From Paenibacillus macerans (lineage in GTDB: Bacteria; Bacillota; Bacilli; Paenibacillales; Paenibacillaceae), in assembly GCF_023715465.1 (NCBI RefSeq), contig NZ_JAMBOE010000014.1:1-64000 (forward strand): 64,000 nucleotides of DNA, given 5' to 3'. Of this stretch, positions 25,783 through 34,935 are shown piece after piece. Position 1 is the first letter of the stretch; every line of letters begins with the position of its first letter. The notes under the pieces are model-generated. The model searched no databases and was not told where the DNA came from. It worked only from the letters and a program-made list of their open reading frames with translations. The translations under genes were made by a program, and so were the position numbers.

Positions 25783-26925
25783 TCAGTTGGTAGTCCGGTA
25801 TGGCAAAATCAGATACAGGCTCTGCGTGTCGTCCACCGGCTTGATAATGATCGGGCTCATCGCGCCCGTAAATCCGATATGCAGCTGTTCGCTCTCTACG
25901 ACTTTGAGCACGTCCAGCATATATTTCGAGTTGAACGAGATGCGCAGCGGTTCCCCGGTGAATTGGGCGACCTCCATTTGCTCGGTAACTTTCCCCAGTT
26001 CCGAGGAGCTGGAGGAGATTTCAATGGAGCCGTCCTCCAGCGTCTGCAAGCGCACGATGTTCGTTTTTTCTTCGCGGGACAGCAAATAAGCGCGGTCGAT
26101 CGAATCGCTTAATTTTTTGGTGTCCAAAATCAGTTCTGTTTTATAGTTTGTCGGAATAATCTTGGAAGTATCCGGGTATGTCCCGTCGAGAATACGCGTA
26201 TAGAACAGGACGCGGTCGATTTTGAACAGCACCTGGTTGTCAGCGACGACGATCTCGATGCGCGTATTTTGGTCAGGAATGATTTTGCTCAGCTCGTTCA
26301 GGGTTTTGCCGGCAATAACGATATTGCTGAAGCGTACCCCTTCGGCATCGTCAAGCCCGGCCACGCGGCTGGCCAGCCGGTGGCGGTCCGTCGCCACGAA
26401 TTTGAACTGATTGTCGCTCAAGTTCCACAATACCCCGGTCAAAATCGGCGACGTTTCGTTGGTGGAAATCGAGAACACGGTCTGCCGGATCATGTTTTTC
26501 AGCAAATCGCCGGGGATGGTAATGACCTGGTTCTCCTCGATGCTTGGCAGTACCGGGAATTCCTCGGGGTCAAGGCCGACCATCTGGATGTCTGTCGAAC
26601 CGGAGCGAATGAACGTTTGGAAGCCGTCCTGAACCTCCATTTCGATGTCCTCCGAAGGCAGCTTTTTGATAATTTCGACGAAAAATTTAGCGGGCAGCAC
26701 CACGCTGCCGGGACGTTCGACTTGAACGATCTGCTTGTCCTTGTCTTCCGCCGGAATATAGGCCTGGATGGAGATGTCGGTGTCGCTGGCGGTTAACGTC
26801 ATCCCTTGAAAATTCACTTCCAGCTTGATCCCCGTCAAAATCGGAATCGTCGTACGGCTGGAAATCGCCTTGGATACGTGCTGAATCGACTCGTTAAGAT
26901 CATGTTTTAAAACGCGGATTTTCAT
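25783..26925 (-). CDS. dnaN: DNA polymerase III β sliding clamp
   Basis: A 380-residue clamp subunit, normal for the family, beginning MKIRVLKHDLNESIQHVSKA and ending with the hydrophobic LYLILPYRTTN that forms part of the partner-binding pocket. It tethers the polymerase to DNA. It is cotranscribed with or downstream of dnaA, separated by the unwinding region of oriC. Confidence 0.97.
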   Translation of the reverse strand: MKIRVLKHDLNESIQHVSKAISSRTTIPILTGIKLEVNFQGMTLTASDTDISIQAYIPAEDKDKQIVQVERPGSVVLPAKFFVEIIKKLPSEDIEMEVQDGFQTFIRSGSTDIQMVGLDPEEFPVLPSIEENQVITIPGDLLKNMIRQTVFSISTNETSPILTGVLWNLSDNQFKFVATDRHRLASRVAGLDDAEGVRFSNIVIAGKTLNELSKIIPDQNTRIEIVVADNQVLFKIDRVLFYTRILDGTYPDTSKIIPTNYKTELILDTKKLSDSIDRAYLLSREEKTNIVRLQTLEDGSIEISSSSSELGKVTEQMEVAQFTGEPLRISFNSKYMLDVLKVVESEQLHIGFTGAMSPIIIKPVDDTQSLYLILPYRTTN

Positions 26926-26940
26926 AAATTCAACTCCTAA

Positions 26941-27120
26941 AAGTTTTATGGAGCTTGTGCTCCTTTAGAAAAGACTTCGCAATAAAACTTGCTTCGAAAG
27001 CATAAGCTTAAGTTTTATGGAGCTTACGCTCCTTTGGAATAACTTCGCAATAAAACTTACTTCGGAAACTTTAGCTCTATAAGTAATAAAACCTGCTTCA
27101 TAAGCATAAGCTTGTTTTAT
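26941..27120. repeat. tandem palindromic repeats between dnaN and dnaA
   Basis: Two copies of a 69-bp unit start at 26941 and 27010. Each holds AAGTTTTAT and ATAAAACTT as outer arms and GGAGC and GCTCC as an inner stem. A decayed third unit follows (27080–27120). They lie in the dnaA–dnaN transcript and would fold as RNA hairpins. Confidence 0.75.
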
Positions 27121-27214
27121 GTAACGGGATTACTCCCTCGTTTTTTGGGGTTATGCAAAAGCGCGGAAGCGCTGGTTGCGTTGTCCCCAAAGTTAGGTTG
27201 CTCGCTACCACTTA

Positions 27215-27330
27215 TTAAGATGTGTATATTTAAATATATTTAGAAGAAGTAGTAGGGGCCCTGAATATGTGGATAACAGCCCGGAAAATATGAAATGAAG
27301 CCTATCCACATGTGCATATCATGTGCATAG
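27215..27330. other. oriC unwinding module (AT-rich DUE, DnaA-trios, GC clamp, DnaA boxes)
   Basis: An AT-rich run (27215–27240) meets TAGAAGAAGTAGTAG (27241–27255), which read 3'→5' is five DnaA-trios, then the GC clamp GGGCCC (27256–27261). DnaA boxes follow: TTATCCACA on the minus strand at 27268–27276, CTATCCACA at 27302–27310, and TGTGCATA-type boxes at 27311–27319 and 27322–27330. This is the arrangement of the basal unwinding system of B. subtilis (incC side). Confidence 0.85.
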
Positions 27331-27343
27331 GCTTATCCCTTAT

Positions 27344-28690
27344 TCAGGTGGCGTTTTTTATTTTCTCGGTGATGTTGTTTACGATCTTGTACAGTTCCTG
27401 GTCGTTCTTGAGCTGCTGGGTGATTTTCTCATGCGCGTGAATGACCGTCGTATGGTCCCGACCGCCAAAGGCGTCGCCGATTTTCGGCAGCGAAAAATCG
27501 GTTAATTCGCGGGCCAGATACATGGCGATTTGCCGCGGAAAAGCGATCGCTTTGGTCCGTTTGCGCGCTTTGAAATCATCCAGTTTTAAATTATAGTAAT
27601 CGCCGACCCTTTGCTGAATGTCCTGGATCGTAATCATCTTCGGACGGCTGGAAGGGATGATATCCTTGAGCGCTTCCGCAGCCAGATGGGTGGTGATGTC
27701 CTGATTGATTAGGGAGGAATAAGCGACAACCCGGATCAATGCACCCTCCAGCTCACGGATGTTCGTGTCAATTTGATTGGCGATGTACATCATCGCTTCG
27801 TTCGGAATATCGAGATTTTCAGCCTTGGCCTTTTTGCGCAAAATCGCGATCCGCGTCTCCAAATCCGGCGGCTGGATATCGGTGATCAGTCCCCATTCGA
27901 ACCTCGACCTCAGCCTCTCCTCCAGCGTTGGAATCTCTTTTGGCGGCCGGTCGCTGGAGATAATGATTTGCTTCCTCTCTTCATGCAGCGCGTTAAACGT
28001 ATGGAAAAATTCCTCTTGGGTCGATTCTTTGCCGGCCAGAAACTGAATATCGTCGATCAGCAAAATATCGATGTTGCGGTATTTGTTGCGGAAGCTTTCC
28101 GCGCGGTTGTCCCGGATGGAATTGATGAATTCGTTCGTAAATTTCTCGGAGGAAATGTATACGACTTTGCTGCTGGGGCTATGCTCCAAAATATAGTGGC
28201 CGATCGCGTGCATCAGGTGGGTCTTGCCGAGTCCTACGCCGCCGTATAGGAAAAGCGGGTTGTACGCACGGGCAGGCGCTTCCGCGACAGCCAGGGAAGC
28301 CGCATGGGCGAACCGGTTGCCGGATCCGATGACAAACGTGTCGAACGTATATTTCGGATTAAGCATGTTGGAAACGCTTTCCTCGCTTGGGACGGGAGCG
28401 GGTGGTTCCTTGTATACCTGGGTTTGTTCGGCCGGAGCGGATTCCTCAATGACGAAGGAGACGTCAAGCTGTTTGCCGGTAAATTCAAAAATCGTCGTTG
28501 CGACCAGCTTCGTGTAGCGGCTTTCCAGCCATTCCACCGCAAACGTCGTCGGCGCGGAAATGACGATCGCTTTGTCGGTCATGGAGACAATTTTCGTTGC
28601 TTTGAACCAGGTATCAAAGCTGGGTTTGCTTAGTTTGGTATTGATAATTGCTAAAATTTGCTGCCATATTTCCGAGGTATGGCTGTCCAC
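27344..28690 (-). CDS. dnaA: chromosomal replication initiator DnaA
   Basis: A 448-residue initiator. Domain I is at about 1–80, a linker runs to about 110, and the AAA+ domain has Walker A GGVGLGKTHLMHAIG and Walker B LLIDDIQF. The C-terminal DnaA-box-binding helix-turn-helix contains FGGRDHTTVIHAHEKI. DnaA–ATP binds the boxes on either side of its own gene and opens oriC. Its promoter region overlaps the upstream box cluster, consistent with autoregulation. Confidence 0.98.
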   Translation of the reverse strand: MDSHTSEIWQQILAIINTKLSKPSFDTWFKATKIVSMTDKAIVISAPTTFAVEWLESRYTKLVATTIFEFTGKQLDVSFVIEESAPAEQTQVYKEPPAPVPSEESVSNMLNPKYTFDTFVIGSGNRFAHAASLAVAEAPARAYNPLFLYGGVGLGKTHLMHAIGHYILEHSPSSKVVYISSEKFTNEFINSIRDNRAESFRNKYRNIDILLIDDIQFLAGKESTQEEFFHTFNALHEERKQIIISSDRPPKEIPTLEERLRSRFEWGLITDIQPPDLETRIAILRKKAKAENLDIPNEAMMYIANQIDTNIRELEGALIRVVAYSSLINQDITTHLAAEALKDIIPSSRPKMITIQDIQQRVGDYYNLKLDDFKARKRTKAIAFPRQIAMYLARELTDFSLPKIGDAFGGRDHTTVIHAHEKITQQLKNDQELYKIVNNITEKIKNAT

Positions 28691-28837
28691 AGACTGTCAC
28701 TCCTTTTAAAACTTCCAAGTGTGGCTTAAGCCATGCGAAAGAAGTCGAAAAAACATAAAGAATGGGGAAATTTATCCCCATAGTCCAGTTCCATATGATT
28801 ATTATAAACGTGAATAAATTCGAATTGTTCACAATTT

Positions 28838-29101
28838 TATCCACAGGTTGTGAATAAACGATACTCAAAACTTAGATATTCACAACAAAAGCAATATAAT
28901 CATAGCAAACCAAGGCTTATATTTCAATGTATTGTCTGCTTTTATCCACAAATTCAATAACTTGTGCATAATTATCATGCACACCACTACATATTGTTTA
29001 TAATTTGTTTAGATTTCGACATGATCAACGAAAATCTCAAAAAAATTATGCACAGGTTATTAATGGCAAGCGCTGACCGGCCTCTATTAACCTGTGCATA
29101 T
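28838..29101. other. oriC DnaA-box cluster upstream of dnaA
   Basis: Consensus or near-consensus boxes occur at 28838–28846 (TTATCCACA), 28849–28857 (minus, TTATTCACA), 28876–28884 (ATATTCACA), 28942–28950 (TTATCCACA), 28963–28971 (minus, TTATGCACA), 29046–29054 (TTATGCACA) and 29093–29101 (minus, ATATGCACA). This corresponds to the incA/incB region of Bacillus. The surrounding DNA is AT-rich and has no gene. The rest of the gap to 29722 holds further AT-rich DNA and the 185-bp repeat element. Confidence 0.88.
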
Positions 29102-29313
29102 ATTTTTTAAATAGGATAATAGGTTTAACCTGGAAATCGGTGCTTGACTGCTGGTTACTGGACTGACTAGGTTTAGGCTAACCGTCGGCTGGGCCTTTAA
29201 AATAGCGCATAAATTGCCTCTATTTCTCTCAAATGGACGGATATCGCCGGAATAACGCTACCGGAGTTGCATTAACTTTTTCTCAAGATTTCCCGTAATA
29301 GCTGACCGGAAAT

Positions 29314-29498
29314 CTAACGGTTGTAGCAGCGGCTATTTTCCGAAAAAAGACCTTTTCTAAATTCTAACGGTTGTGAGCGTTGTTATTTGCCTGAATCTAA
29401 GCAAAAATAGCCGGGTTTAAGTGAAATAAGCGCAATGGCAACCGTTAGAGTTTGAAATCATCGTTTTTGGAACAAATAGCGCTTGTGGCATCCGTTAG
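29314..29498. repeat. 185-bp palindromic element, copy A
   Basis: CTAACGG starts at 29314 and 29364. Its inverse CCGTTAG ends at 29448 and 29498. Each pair is spaced exactly 50 bp. Behind each CTAACGG come TTGT-like bases and, about 15 bp on, GC(G)-TATTT. The layout is the same as at 53356–53539 and 59213–59397. Confidence 0.85.
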
Positions 29499-29722
29499 AA
29501 AATTTGTGTGGCTAGAAAATGTATCTTGTCAGATCCAGATCTTGATTCAACGCTAGTGGAATAACGCCCTTTTTTGCCCTTATTTTTCTGCTGGAGTTTC
29601 TCTGGCCAGCTGGTTTTTGCAGTAGGGTAGCAGTAAACATCAAGATTTCTATTTTTGCCTTTGCCACAATCGAAACAGGAGGACCGAAATAGTAAAAATT
29701 CAATTTGCCCTGGAGGAATTAC

Positions 29723-30847
29723 ATGATTAAAAAACAAGCTTTTACGGTAGAATTGCGAGGAACGAATTACGAAATCGGCTGGGGCTTTGGCGAATTTACG
29801 AAGGGAAACCCTGCGCTCAGAGCTGTTCACACCGCCGGGTTTGACCATTTTGACGAAGCTGAGGCGAAGCAAGCGGCCGAATTGTTCGACCGCTGGTGTC
29901 CCGGTCTTGCCGAGGAATTGCGGGGATTTGCCGACGCGCTGGAGGCCAAACCGTCGCAGATCGTCTATTACGCCATGACGTACTTGCGTCCGCGGTGCAG
30001 CCAGATCGCCGTGCTGCCGGGGATTTCCGCAAGCGGGAACCCGCTGCTCGCCCGAAACTATGAATTCAGCCCCGATGCGGAGGATTTTACGCTGGTGAAG
30101 ACCTCCGTGACCGGGAAGTATGCGCATCTTGGTACCAGTGTGCTGCATTTTGGCCGTGATGACGGTTTTAACGAATGCGGGCTTGCTGTGACGATGAGCT
30201 CCTGCGGCTTTCCGGTAGGGGCGTTACCGTATATGCGTAGTCCAAAGCTGACCGGTTTGCAGTTCTGGGCGGTGATCCGCGCGCTCCTGGAAAACTGCAA
30301 AGATGTTCCCGAAGCCTTGGACTACATGAAAGACATGCCGATTGCTTTTAACATGAACCTGATGCTTGTGGATAAAAGCGGCAGGGCCGCGCTCGCGGAA
30401 ACGTTGGATGGCCGGATGGCCGTTAGGCAAATCGACCGTTCCAGCGCAGACCAGCTTCTTTATGCGACCAATCACCCGCTGCTGCCCGAGCTGGTGCCTT
30501 ATGAGCCGCAGGCGATGCGCAATTCTCTACAGCGTTATGAACTGATCGGGCGTTCGTTTCAGGGGAAGGGCAAAATTACGGAAGATGATTTGAAGCAACT
30601 GCTGCTGGGAAAATTCCCGGCCGGTCTTAGCTGCTCGTATTATGAAGACTTTTTCGGCACCACCAAAAGCATGATCATGAACCAGGCCAAAGGGACTGTT
30701 GAACTGTGCTGGGGCGGACGGAGCGAAAACGGCTGGCACCGCTACGACATTCGCGAACCGCTTGCCGACAGCGTGGTGGACATCGAATTGTATGCGGAAG
30801 CAGCATATCCGGAATTTTTCGAGTCTGTACCTATTTCGGCCAGTTGA
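29723..30847 (+). CDS. C45 family autoproteolytic acyltransferase/hydrolase
   Basis: A 374-residue protein of the acyl-coenzyme A:6-aminopenicillanic-acid acyltransferase (peptidase C45) family. Members mature by self-cleavage before a Cys that becomes the N-terminal nucleophile; the likely residue is the Cys of LRPRCSQIAV, with LLARNYEF following and GLAVTMSSCG further on. The ATG at 29723 has GGAGG 6 nt upstream. It stands alone between oriC and the gluconate operon, pointing away from dnaA. Natural substrates in Firmicutes are unknown; an amide or peptide acyl transfer is inferred. Confidence 0.88.
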   Translation: MIKKQAFTVELRGTNYEIGWGFGEFTKGNPALRAVHTAGFDHFDEAEAKQAAELFDRWCPGLAEELRGFADALEAKPSQIVYYAMTYLRPRCSQIAVLPGISASGNPLLARNYEFSPDAEDFTLVKTSVTGKYAHLGTSVLHFGRDDGFNECGLAVTMSSCGFPVGALPYMRSPKLTGLQFWAVIRALLENCKDVPEALDYMKDMPIAFNMNLMLVDKSGRAALAETLDGRMAVRQIDRSSADQLLYATNHPLLPELVPYEPQAMRNSLQRYELIGRSFQGKGKITEDDLKQLLLGKFPAGLSCSYYEDFFGTTKSMIMNQAKGTVELCWGGRSENGWHRYDIREPLADSVVDIELYAEAAYPEFFESVPISAS

Positions 30848-30966
30848 TGGGGAGGCAATGGAGGACGCTACCGGTCATATACGCGGATAACGGTAAAAAT
30901 GGTCGCTACCAAAATGACAGCGATAGCGCCCTTTTTTACCGCTATTTTTCAAGCTAACAAGGGTGC

Positions 30967-31000
30967 AAAAAAGCCTGCCAGTCCCAAAAGGACAGCAGGC
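30967..31000 (-). terminator. gntK terminator
   Basis: Minus strand GCCTGCTGTCC, short loop, GGACTGGCAGGC, then a T run, 36 bp after the gntK stop. Confidence 0.85.
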
Positions 31001-31035
31001 TCTTCTCTTAAAGCTCCTCATTAACCCCTCCTCGC

Positions 31036-32583
31036 TCACCCCTCGGTCAGATGGCGTTGGAGCTTGGCGATCGCATCGTATTCTTCTTCCAATTTGCGCG
31101 AAATGCGGATATAGATCGGCAGTATCTGTTTATAAACCGCGGTGTGCTTCTCATTTGGCGTATGCATGTACGTTCCCCCAACCATCTCTTTGACGACATC
31201 GAAGGAATCGATTTCGCCCAGCGCGTACAAACCGAGGACGGCCGCGCCGAGACAAGAGCTTTCGATGCTTTCCGGGATCACGACCTGCTGATCGAAAATA
31301 TCGGCCAGCATCTGCCGCCACAGCGGGGAGCGGGCGAAGCCGCCCGTTGCCTGGATTTTGCGGGGCCGTCCGATCTGCTCTTCCATCGCCAGCAGCACCG
31401 TGTACAGGTTATAAATGACGCCCTCCAATACAGCGCGGATCATATGCTCTTTCTGATGATGCAGCGTCAGCCCGAAAAACGAACCGCGCGCGTTCGGATT
31501 CCACAGAGGCGCCCGTTCCCCGGCCAGATAAGGGTGGAAAATAAGGCCATCGGAGCCGGGATTGACACGCTCGCCGATTTTGGTCAGCACATCATAGGGG
31601 CTGATGCCAAGCCGTTTCGCGGTTTCCACCTCGGAAGCGGCGAATTCGTCGCGCACCCAGCGAAAAATCACCCCGCCGTTGTTGACCGGCCCGCCGATTA
31701 CCCAGTGTTTGTCCGTGAGCGCATAGCAGAAAATCCGCCCCTTCGGATCGGTTTTCGGCCGGTCGACGACCGTGCGGATCGCGCCGCTGGTGCCGATCGT
31801 GACGGCGACGACCCCGGGATCGATCGCGTCCACCCCGAGATTGGACAACACACCGTCGCTCGCTCCGATGACAAATGGGGTCGAGGCGGATAAGCCCATA
31901 TCGTCGGCGTATTTTTGCGAAAGCCCCTGCATGATATGCGTCGTTGGCACCGGCTTCGACAGGTGCTCCGGCGTAATGCCGGCCACGCGCAGCGCTTCCT
32001 CGTCCCAATCCAGCTTCTCCAAATTCAGCAGCCCCGTGCAGGAGGCGATCGAATAATCGATTACGTATTCTCCGAACAGCTGGAGAAAAACGTATTCTTT
32101 AATGGAAATAAACTTCCGTGTTTTCTGAAAAATGTCCGGTTGCTCTTGGCGCAGCCACATCAGCTTGGTCAGCGGGGACATCGGATGGATCGGCGTTCCG
32201 GTGCGCAGATAAATCTCATGGCCGCCCAACTCGTTTTTGAGCCGCTCCGCGTAGTCCACGCTCCGGTTATCGGCCCAGGTGATGCAGCGCATCAGCGGTT
32301 TGCCGTCTTTATCGACCGGGATGACGCTGTGCATCGCCGTGCTGAACGACACGAAGCCGATTTGCTCCGGAGCCAGCCCGCTTTTTTTCATGATTTGGCG
32401 AACCACCGTAACGACGGCGGAGAAAATTTCTTCCGGATCCTGCTCGGCGATGGAAGCGGAAGGGGTGTATAAGGGATATTCTTCGTTGGCGGAGGCAATC
32501 ACTTTGCCGCTACGCTCGAACAGGACCGCTTTGGTGCTGGTTGTTCCAATATCCAGGCCGATCATATAGTTCAAGGAATTCAT
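31036..32583 (-). CDS. gntK: gluconokinase, FGGY family
   Basis: A 515-residue carbohydrate kinase that phosphorylates gluconate to 6-phosphogluconate. The FGGY fold is shown by GLDIGTTSTKAVLF at the start, TWADNRS, the ATP-site GTSGAIRT and the C-terminal GGFARSPLWRQMLADIF. Gluconate as substrate follows from the adjoining GntP permease and dehydrogenase genes. It is the last gene of the operon, 56 bp after gntP. Confidence 0.94.
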   Translation of the reverse strand: MNSLNYMIGLDIGTTSTKAVLFERSGKVIASANEEYPLYTPSASIAEQDPEEIFSAVVTVVRQIMKKSGLAPEQIGFVSFSTAMHSVIPVDKDGKPLMRCITWADNRSVDYAERLKNELGGHEIYLRTGTPIHPMSPLTKLMWLRQEQPDIFQKTRKFISIKEYVFLQLFGEYVIDYSIASCTGLLNLEKLDWDEEALRVAGITPEHLSKPVPTTHIMQGLSQKYADDMGLSASTPFVIGASDGVLSNLGVDAIDPGVVAVTIGTSGAIRTVVDRPKTDPKGRIFCYALTDKHWVIGGPVNNGGVIFRWVRDEFAASEVETAKRLGISPYDVLTKIGERVNPGSDGLIFHPYLAGERAPLWNPNARGSFFGLTLHHQKEHMIRAVLEGVIYNLYTVLLAMEEQIGRPRKIQATGGFARSPLWRQMLADIFDQQVVIPESIESSCLGAAVLGLYALGEIDSFDVVKEMVGGTYMHTPNEKHTAVYKQILPIYIRISRKLEEEYDAIAKLQRHLTEG

Positions 32584-32639
32584 TTTAAAACCTTCTCTCT
32601 GCGTTTAATCTGGTTAACTCCATTGTAAACATGATTTTT

Positions 32640-34001
32640 TTAGAAAATAAAGCTCAGCAGCAGGATCAATACCAGTCCGACGACAGAAAGAATTGTTTCC
32701 ATGGCCGTCCAGGACTTCAAGGTTTGCGGAACGGACATATTGAAAAACTCCTTCACCATCCAGAAGCCGGCGTCGTTGACGTGGGACAGCACGATAGAAC
32801 CGGCGCCGGTGGCGAGCACGGCCAGTTCTACATTCGCTCCCGGCGTCAAGGCGAGCACGGGCGCGACGATGCCTGCGGCCGTCGTCATGGCGACTGTGGC
32901 CGAGCCGGTGGCTACGCGGATCAACGCAGCTACAAACCAGGAGAACAGAATAATGTTGATATTCGCTCCGGTAGCCAATTCGGCAATCGCCTGGCCGACG
33001 CCGCTGTTGATCAGCACCTGCTTAAACGCGCCGCCGGCGCCGATGATCAGCACGATCGTAGCGATCGGCGCTAGACATTCGCTCGTAAATTTGGAAATGT
33101 CGTGTTTCGTAAATCCGCGGCTGTATCCGAGCGAAAAGAAGGAGAACACGACGGCGATCAGCAGCGCCATAATTTCATGGCCGATAAATTCGCAAAATAA
33201 CGTGACCGGGCTCGTTGCCTGCGGATCGATGATGCTCGCGATCGAACCGATCAGCATCAGGATCACGGGCAGCAAAATCGTGAACAGCGTCAAGCCGAAG
33301 CTCGGCAGATTGCGGCCCTCTTTGACGGCAAATTGTTGGGCCAGATCGGCGGGCGGCTGCAGGGCGATGCGTTTGCCGATATATTTGCCGAACAAGGGGC
33401 CGGCGATGATCGCCACCGGCAGCCCGACGAGGAGCGAATACAGGATCGTCCGGCCCAGATCGGCCCCGTAGGCGTCAATGGCGATCATGGGTGCCGGATG
33501 TGGCGGGACAAGTCCGTGCACGGTGGACAAGCCGGCCAAAATCGGAATGCCGATCTGCAGCAGCGACATTTTCGTCTTTTTGGCTACGGTAAATACGATC
33601 GGAATTAGCAAAATGACACCGACTTCAAAAAATACGGGGATGCCGACAATAAATCCGACGAGCATCATCGCCCAGTGGACTCTTTTTTCGCCGAAACGGT
33701 CGATCAAGGTCGTGGCAATCCGCTCGGCGCCGCCGGATTCGGCCATCATTTTGCCCAGCATCGTGCCGAGCCCGATGACGATGGCGATCGTACCCAGCGT
33801 GCCGCCGAGGCCGCCCGTGATCGAATTGATGACGTCGAGCGGCTTCATGCCGGCCAGCAGCCCGAGCAGCAGGGCGGAGATCAGCAGCGTAACAAACGGA
33901 TTCCATTTATATTTGGAAATCAGTAAGACAAGAAAAACGATCACAATTAATGTCCATAACAGCAGCGTGGCGTTATGGCTCATTCCGAACAGCGTATCCA
34001 A
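32640..34001 (-). CDS. gntP: gluconate:H+ symporter GntP
   Basis: A 453-residue GntP-family permease with 12–14 hydrophobic helices. Recognisable stretches are IVIGLGTMLGKMMAESGGAER, LSTVHGLVPPHPAPM and LSHVNDAGFWMVKEFF. It imports gluconate for gntK, encoded just downstream. A GntR-type operator lies about 100 bp upstream of its start (34102–34119), so gntP–gntK can be controlled separately from the dehydrogenase gene. Confidence 0.95.
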   Translation of the reverse strand: MDTLFGMSHNATLLLWTLIVIVFLVLLISKYKWNPFVTLLISALLLGLLAGMKPLDVINSITGGLGGTLGTIAIVIGLGTMLGKMMAESGGAERIATTLIDRFGEKRVHWAMMLVGFIVGIPVFFEVGVILLIPIVFTVAKKTKMSLLQIGIPILAGLSTVHGLVPPHPAPMIAIDAYGADLGRTILYSLLVGLPVAIIAGPLFGKYIGKRIALQPPADLAQQFAVKEGRNLPSFGLTLFTILLPVILMLIGSIASIIDPQATSPVTLFCEFIGHEIMALLIAVVFSFFSLGYSRGFTKHDISKFTSECLAPIATIVLIIGAGGAFKQVLINSGVGQAIAELATGANINIILFSWFVAALIRVATGSATVAMTTAAGIVAPVLALTPGANVELAVLATGAGSIVLSHVNDAGFWMVKEFFNMSVPQTLKSWTAMETILSVVGLVLILLLSFIF

Positions 34002-34101
34002 ATTGAAGTTCCTCCTTTATAGTTAATTCCCAGATTGCAACGCTTTCATTTCAATAGATTGATTGGAATTTATTATGAGCTAAAAACAGATTTTCAATAG
34101 T

Positions 34102-34119
34102 GTATACTTGTCGACAACA
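34102..34119. promoter_or_regulatory. GntR-type operator upstream of gntP
   Basis: GTATACTTGTCGACAACA shares GTATACTTGT–N2–ACAA with the site at 35864–35880 and resembles the ATACTTGTATACAAGTAT operator of B. subtilis GntR. Confidence 0.65.
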
Positions 34120-34149
34120 TAAGTGGTCAAAGGCCGCACAAAGCCAGCC

Positions 34150-34821
34150 TCATTTGGGGATGCTCTTATTCAGCGTACGGCGGGAATCGGCAAAATACTC
34201 CTCGATGTTGCGCTGAATGGTCTCGCTGTCCCGCGATTTAAAACTTTCCAACAGCTTGCGATGCTTGCCTACGACGTATTCGATTTTTTCCTCGTCTTGC
34301 GATAATACCTCGCGAGTCGTAATCAGCATAACCGTCATCACAATTTGCCGGATACTGGTCCATAACTGCTCGATTCGCGAGTGATGGGCTCCCGTAATGA
34401 TCGTTTCATGAAAACTTAGGTCCTGAAAAGCAAATTCCACCGTATCCCGGTGTTTGCCGGCCAGCTCCATTTTGTCAACGATTTTGTCCAATTGGGACAA
34501 CAGCTTCTCCGGATCGGCGGCGAGGCGCTGCCAGGCGAAGCTTTCAATCAAATAACGGACATCGTAAAGCTCTTCGATATCCTGCAAATTAAGGCCGCGA
34601 ACGACAGCCCCCATGCGCTGCAAAGTGATCAGGCCTTCGCCGGAGAGCGTTTTCAGCGCTTCCCGGACCGGAGAGCGGCTTGTTCCGAAATCCGCGGCAA
34701 TGCGGTTTTCGGACAAGATCTCGCCCGGTTTGATCGTGCCGCCGATCATTTGCAGCCGCAGCTCGGCGGCGATCGACTCGCCTAATGAACCGCTTTTTAG
34801 CCATGAAGCAGGAAATTGCAT
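34150..34821 (-). CDS. gntR: GntR-family repressor of the gluconate operon
   Basis: A 223-residue regulator. It has an N-terminal winged HTH (SENRIAADFGTSRSPVREALKTLSGEGLI) and a C-terminal all-helical FCD ligand domain. It sits between the dehydrogenase gene and gntP. Both operators of the cluster match the GntR type, so it is probably the local repressor released by gluconate or a phosphorylated product. Confidence 0.9.
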   Translation of the reverse strand: MQFPASWLKSGSLGESIAAELRLQMIGGTIKPGEILSENRIAADFGTSRSPVREALKTLSGEGLITLQRMGAVVRGLNLQDIEELYDVRYLIESFAWQRLAADPEKLLSQLDKIVDKMELAGKHRDTVEFAFQDLSFHETIITGAHHSRIEQLWTSIRQIVMTVMLITTREVLSQDEEKIEYVVGKHRKLLESFKSRDSETIQRNIEEYFADSRRTLNKSIPK

Positions 34822-34935
34822 TTATCATATCTCCTATTCAGATGAAATCTCCCGAGTGATCCTCTTCTCGTGAACACTTCGATCATAGCATGAAAGCGCC
34901 CCGGCAGTCAGCCGATATCCGCATGTTTTAGCTGC

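Noticed and set aside
29314..29498. CRISPR array suggested by 50-bp spaced repeats
   Set aside because: Only two units per direction, in inverted pairs, short cores of about 11 bp and no cas genes.
29495..30148. 217-codon minus-strand frame at the 5' end of the C45 gene
   Set aside because: It overlaps a well-supported gene and the repeat element; composition and ribosome site do not support it.
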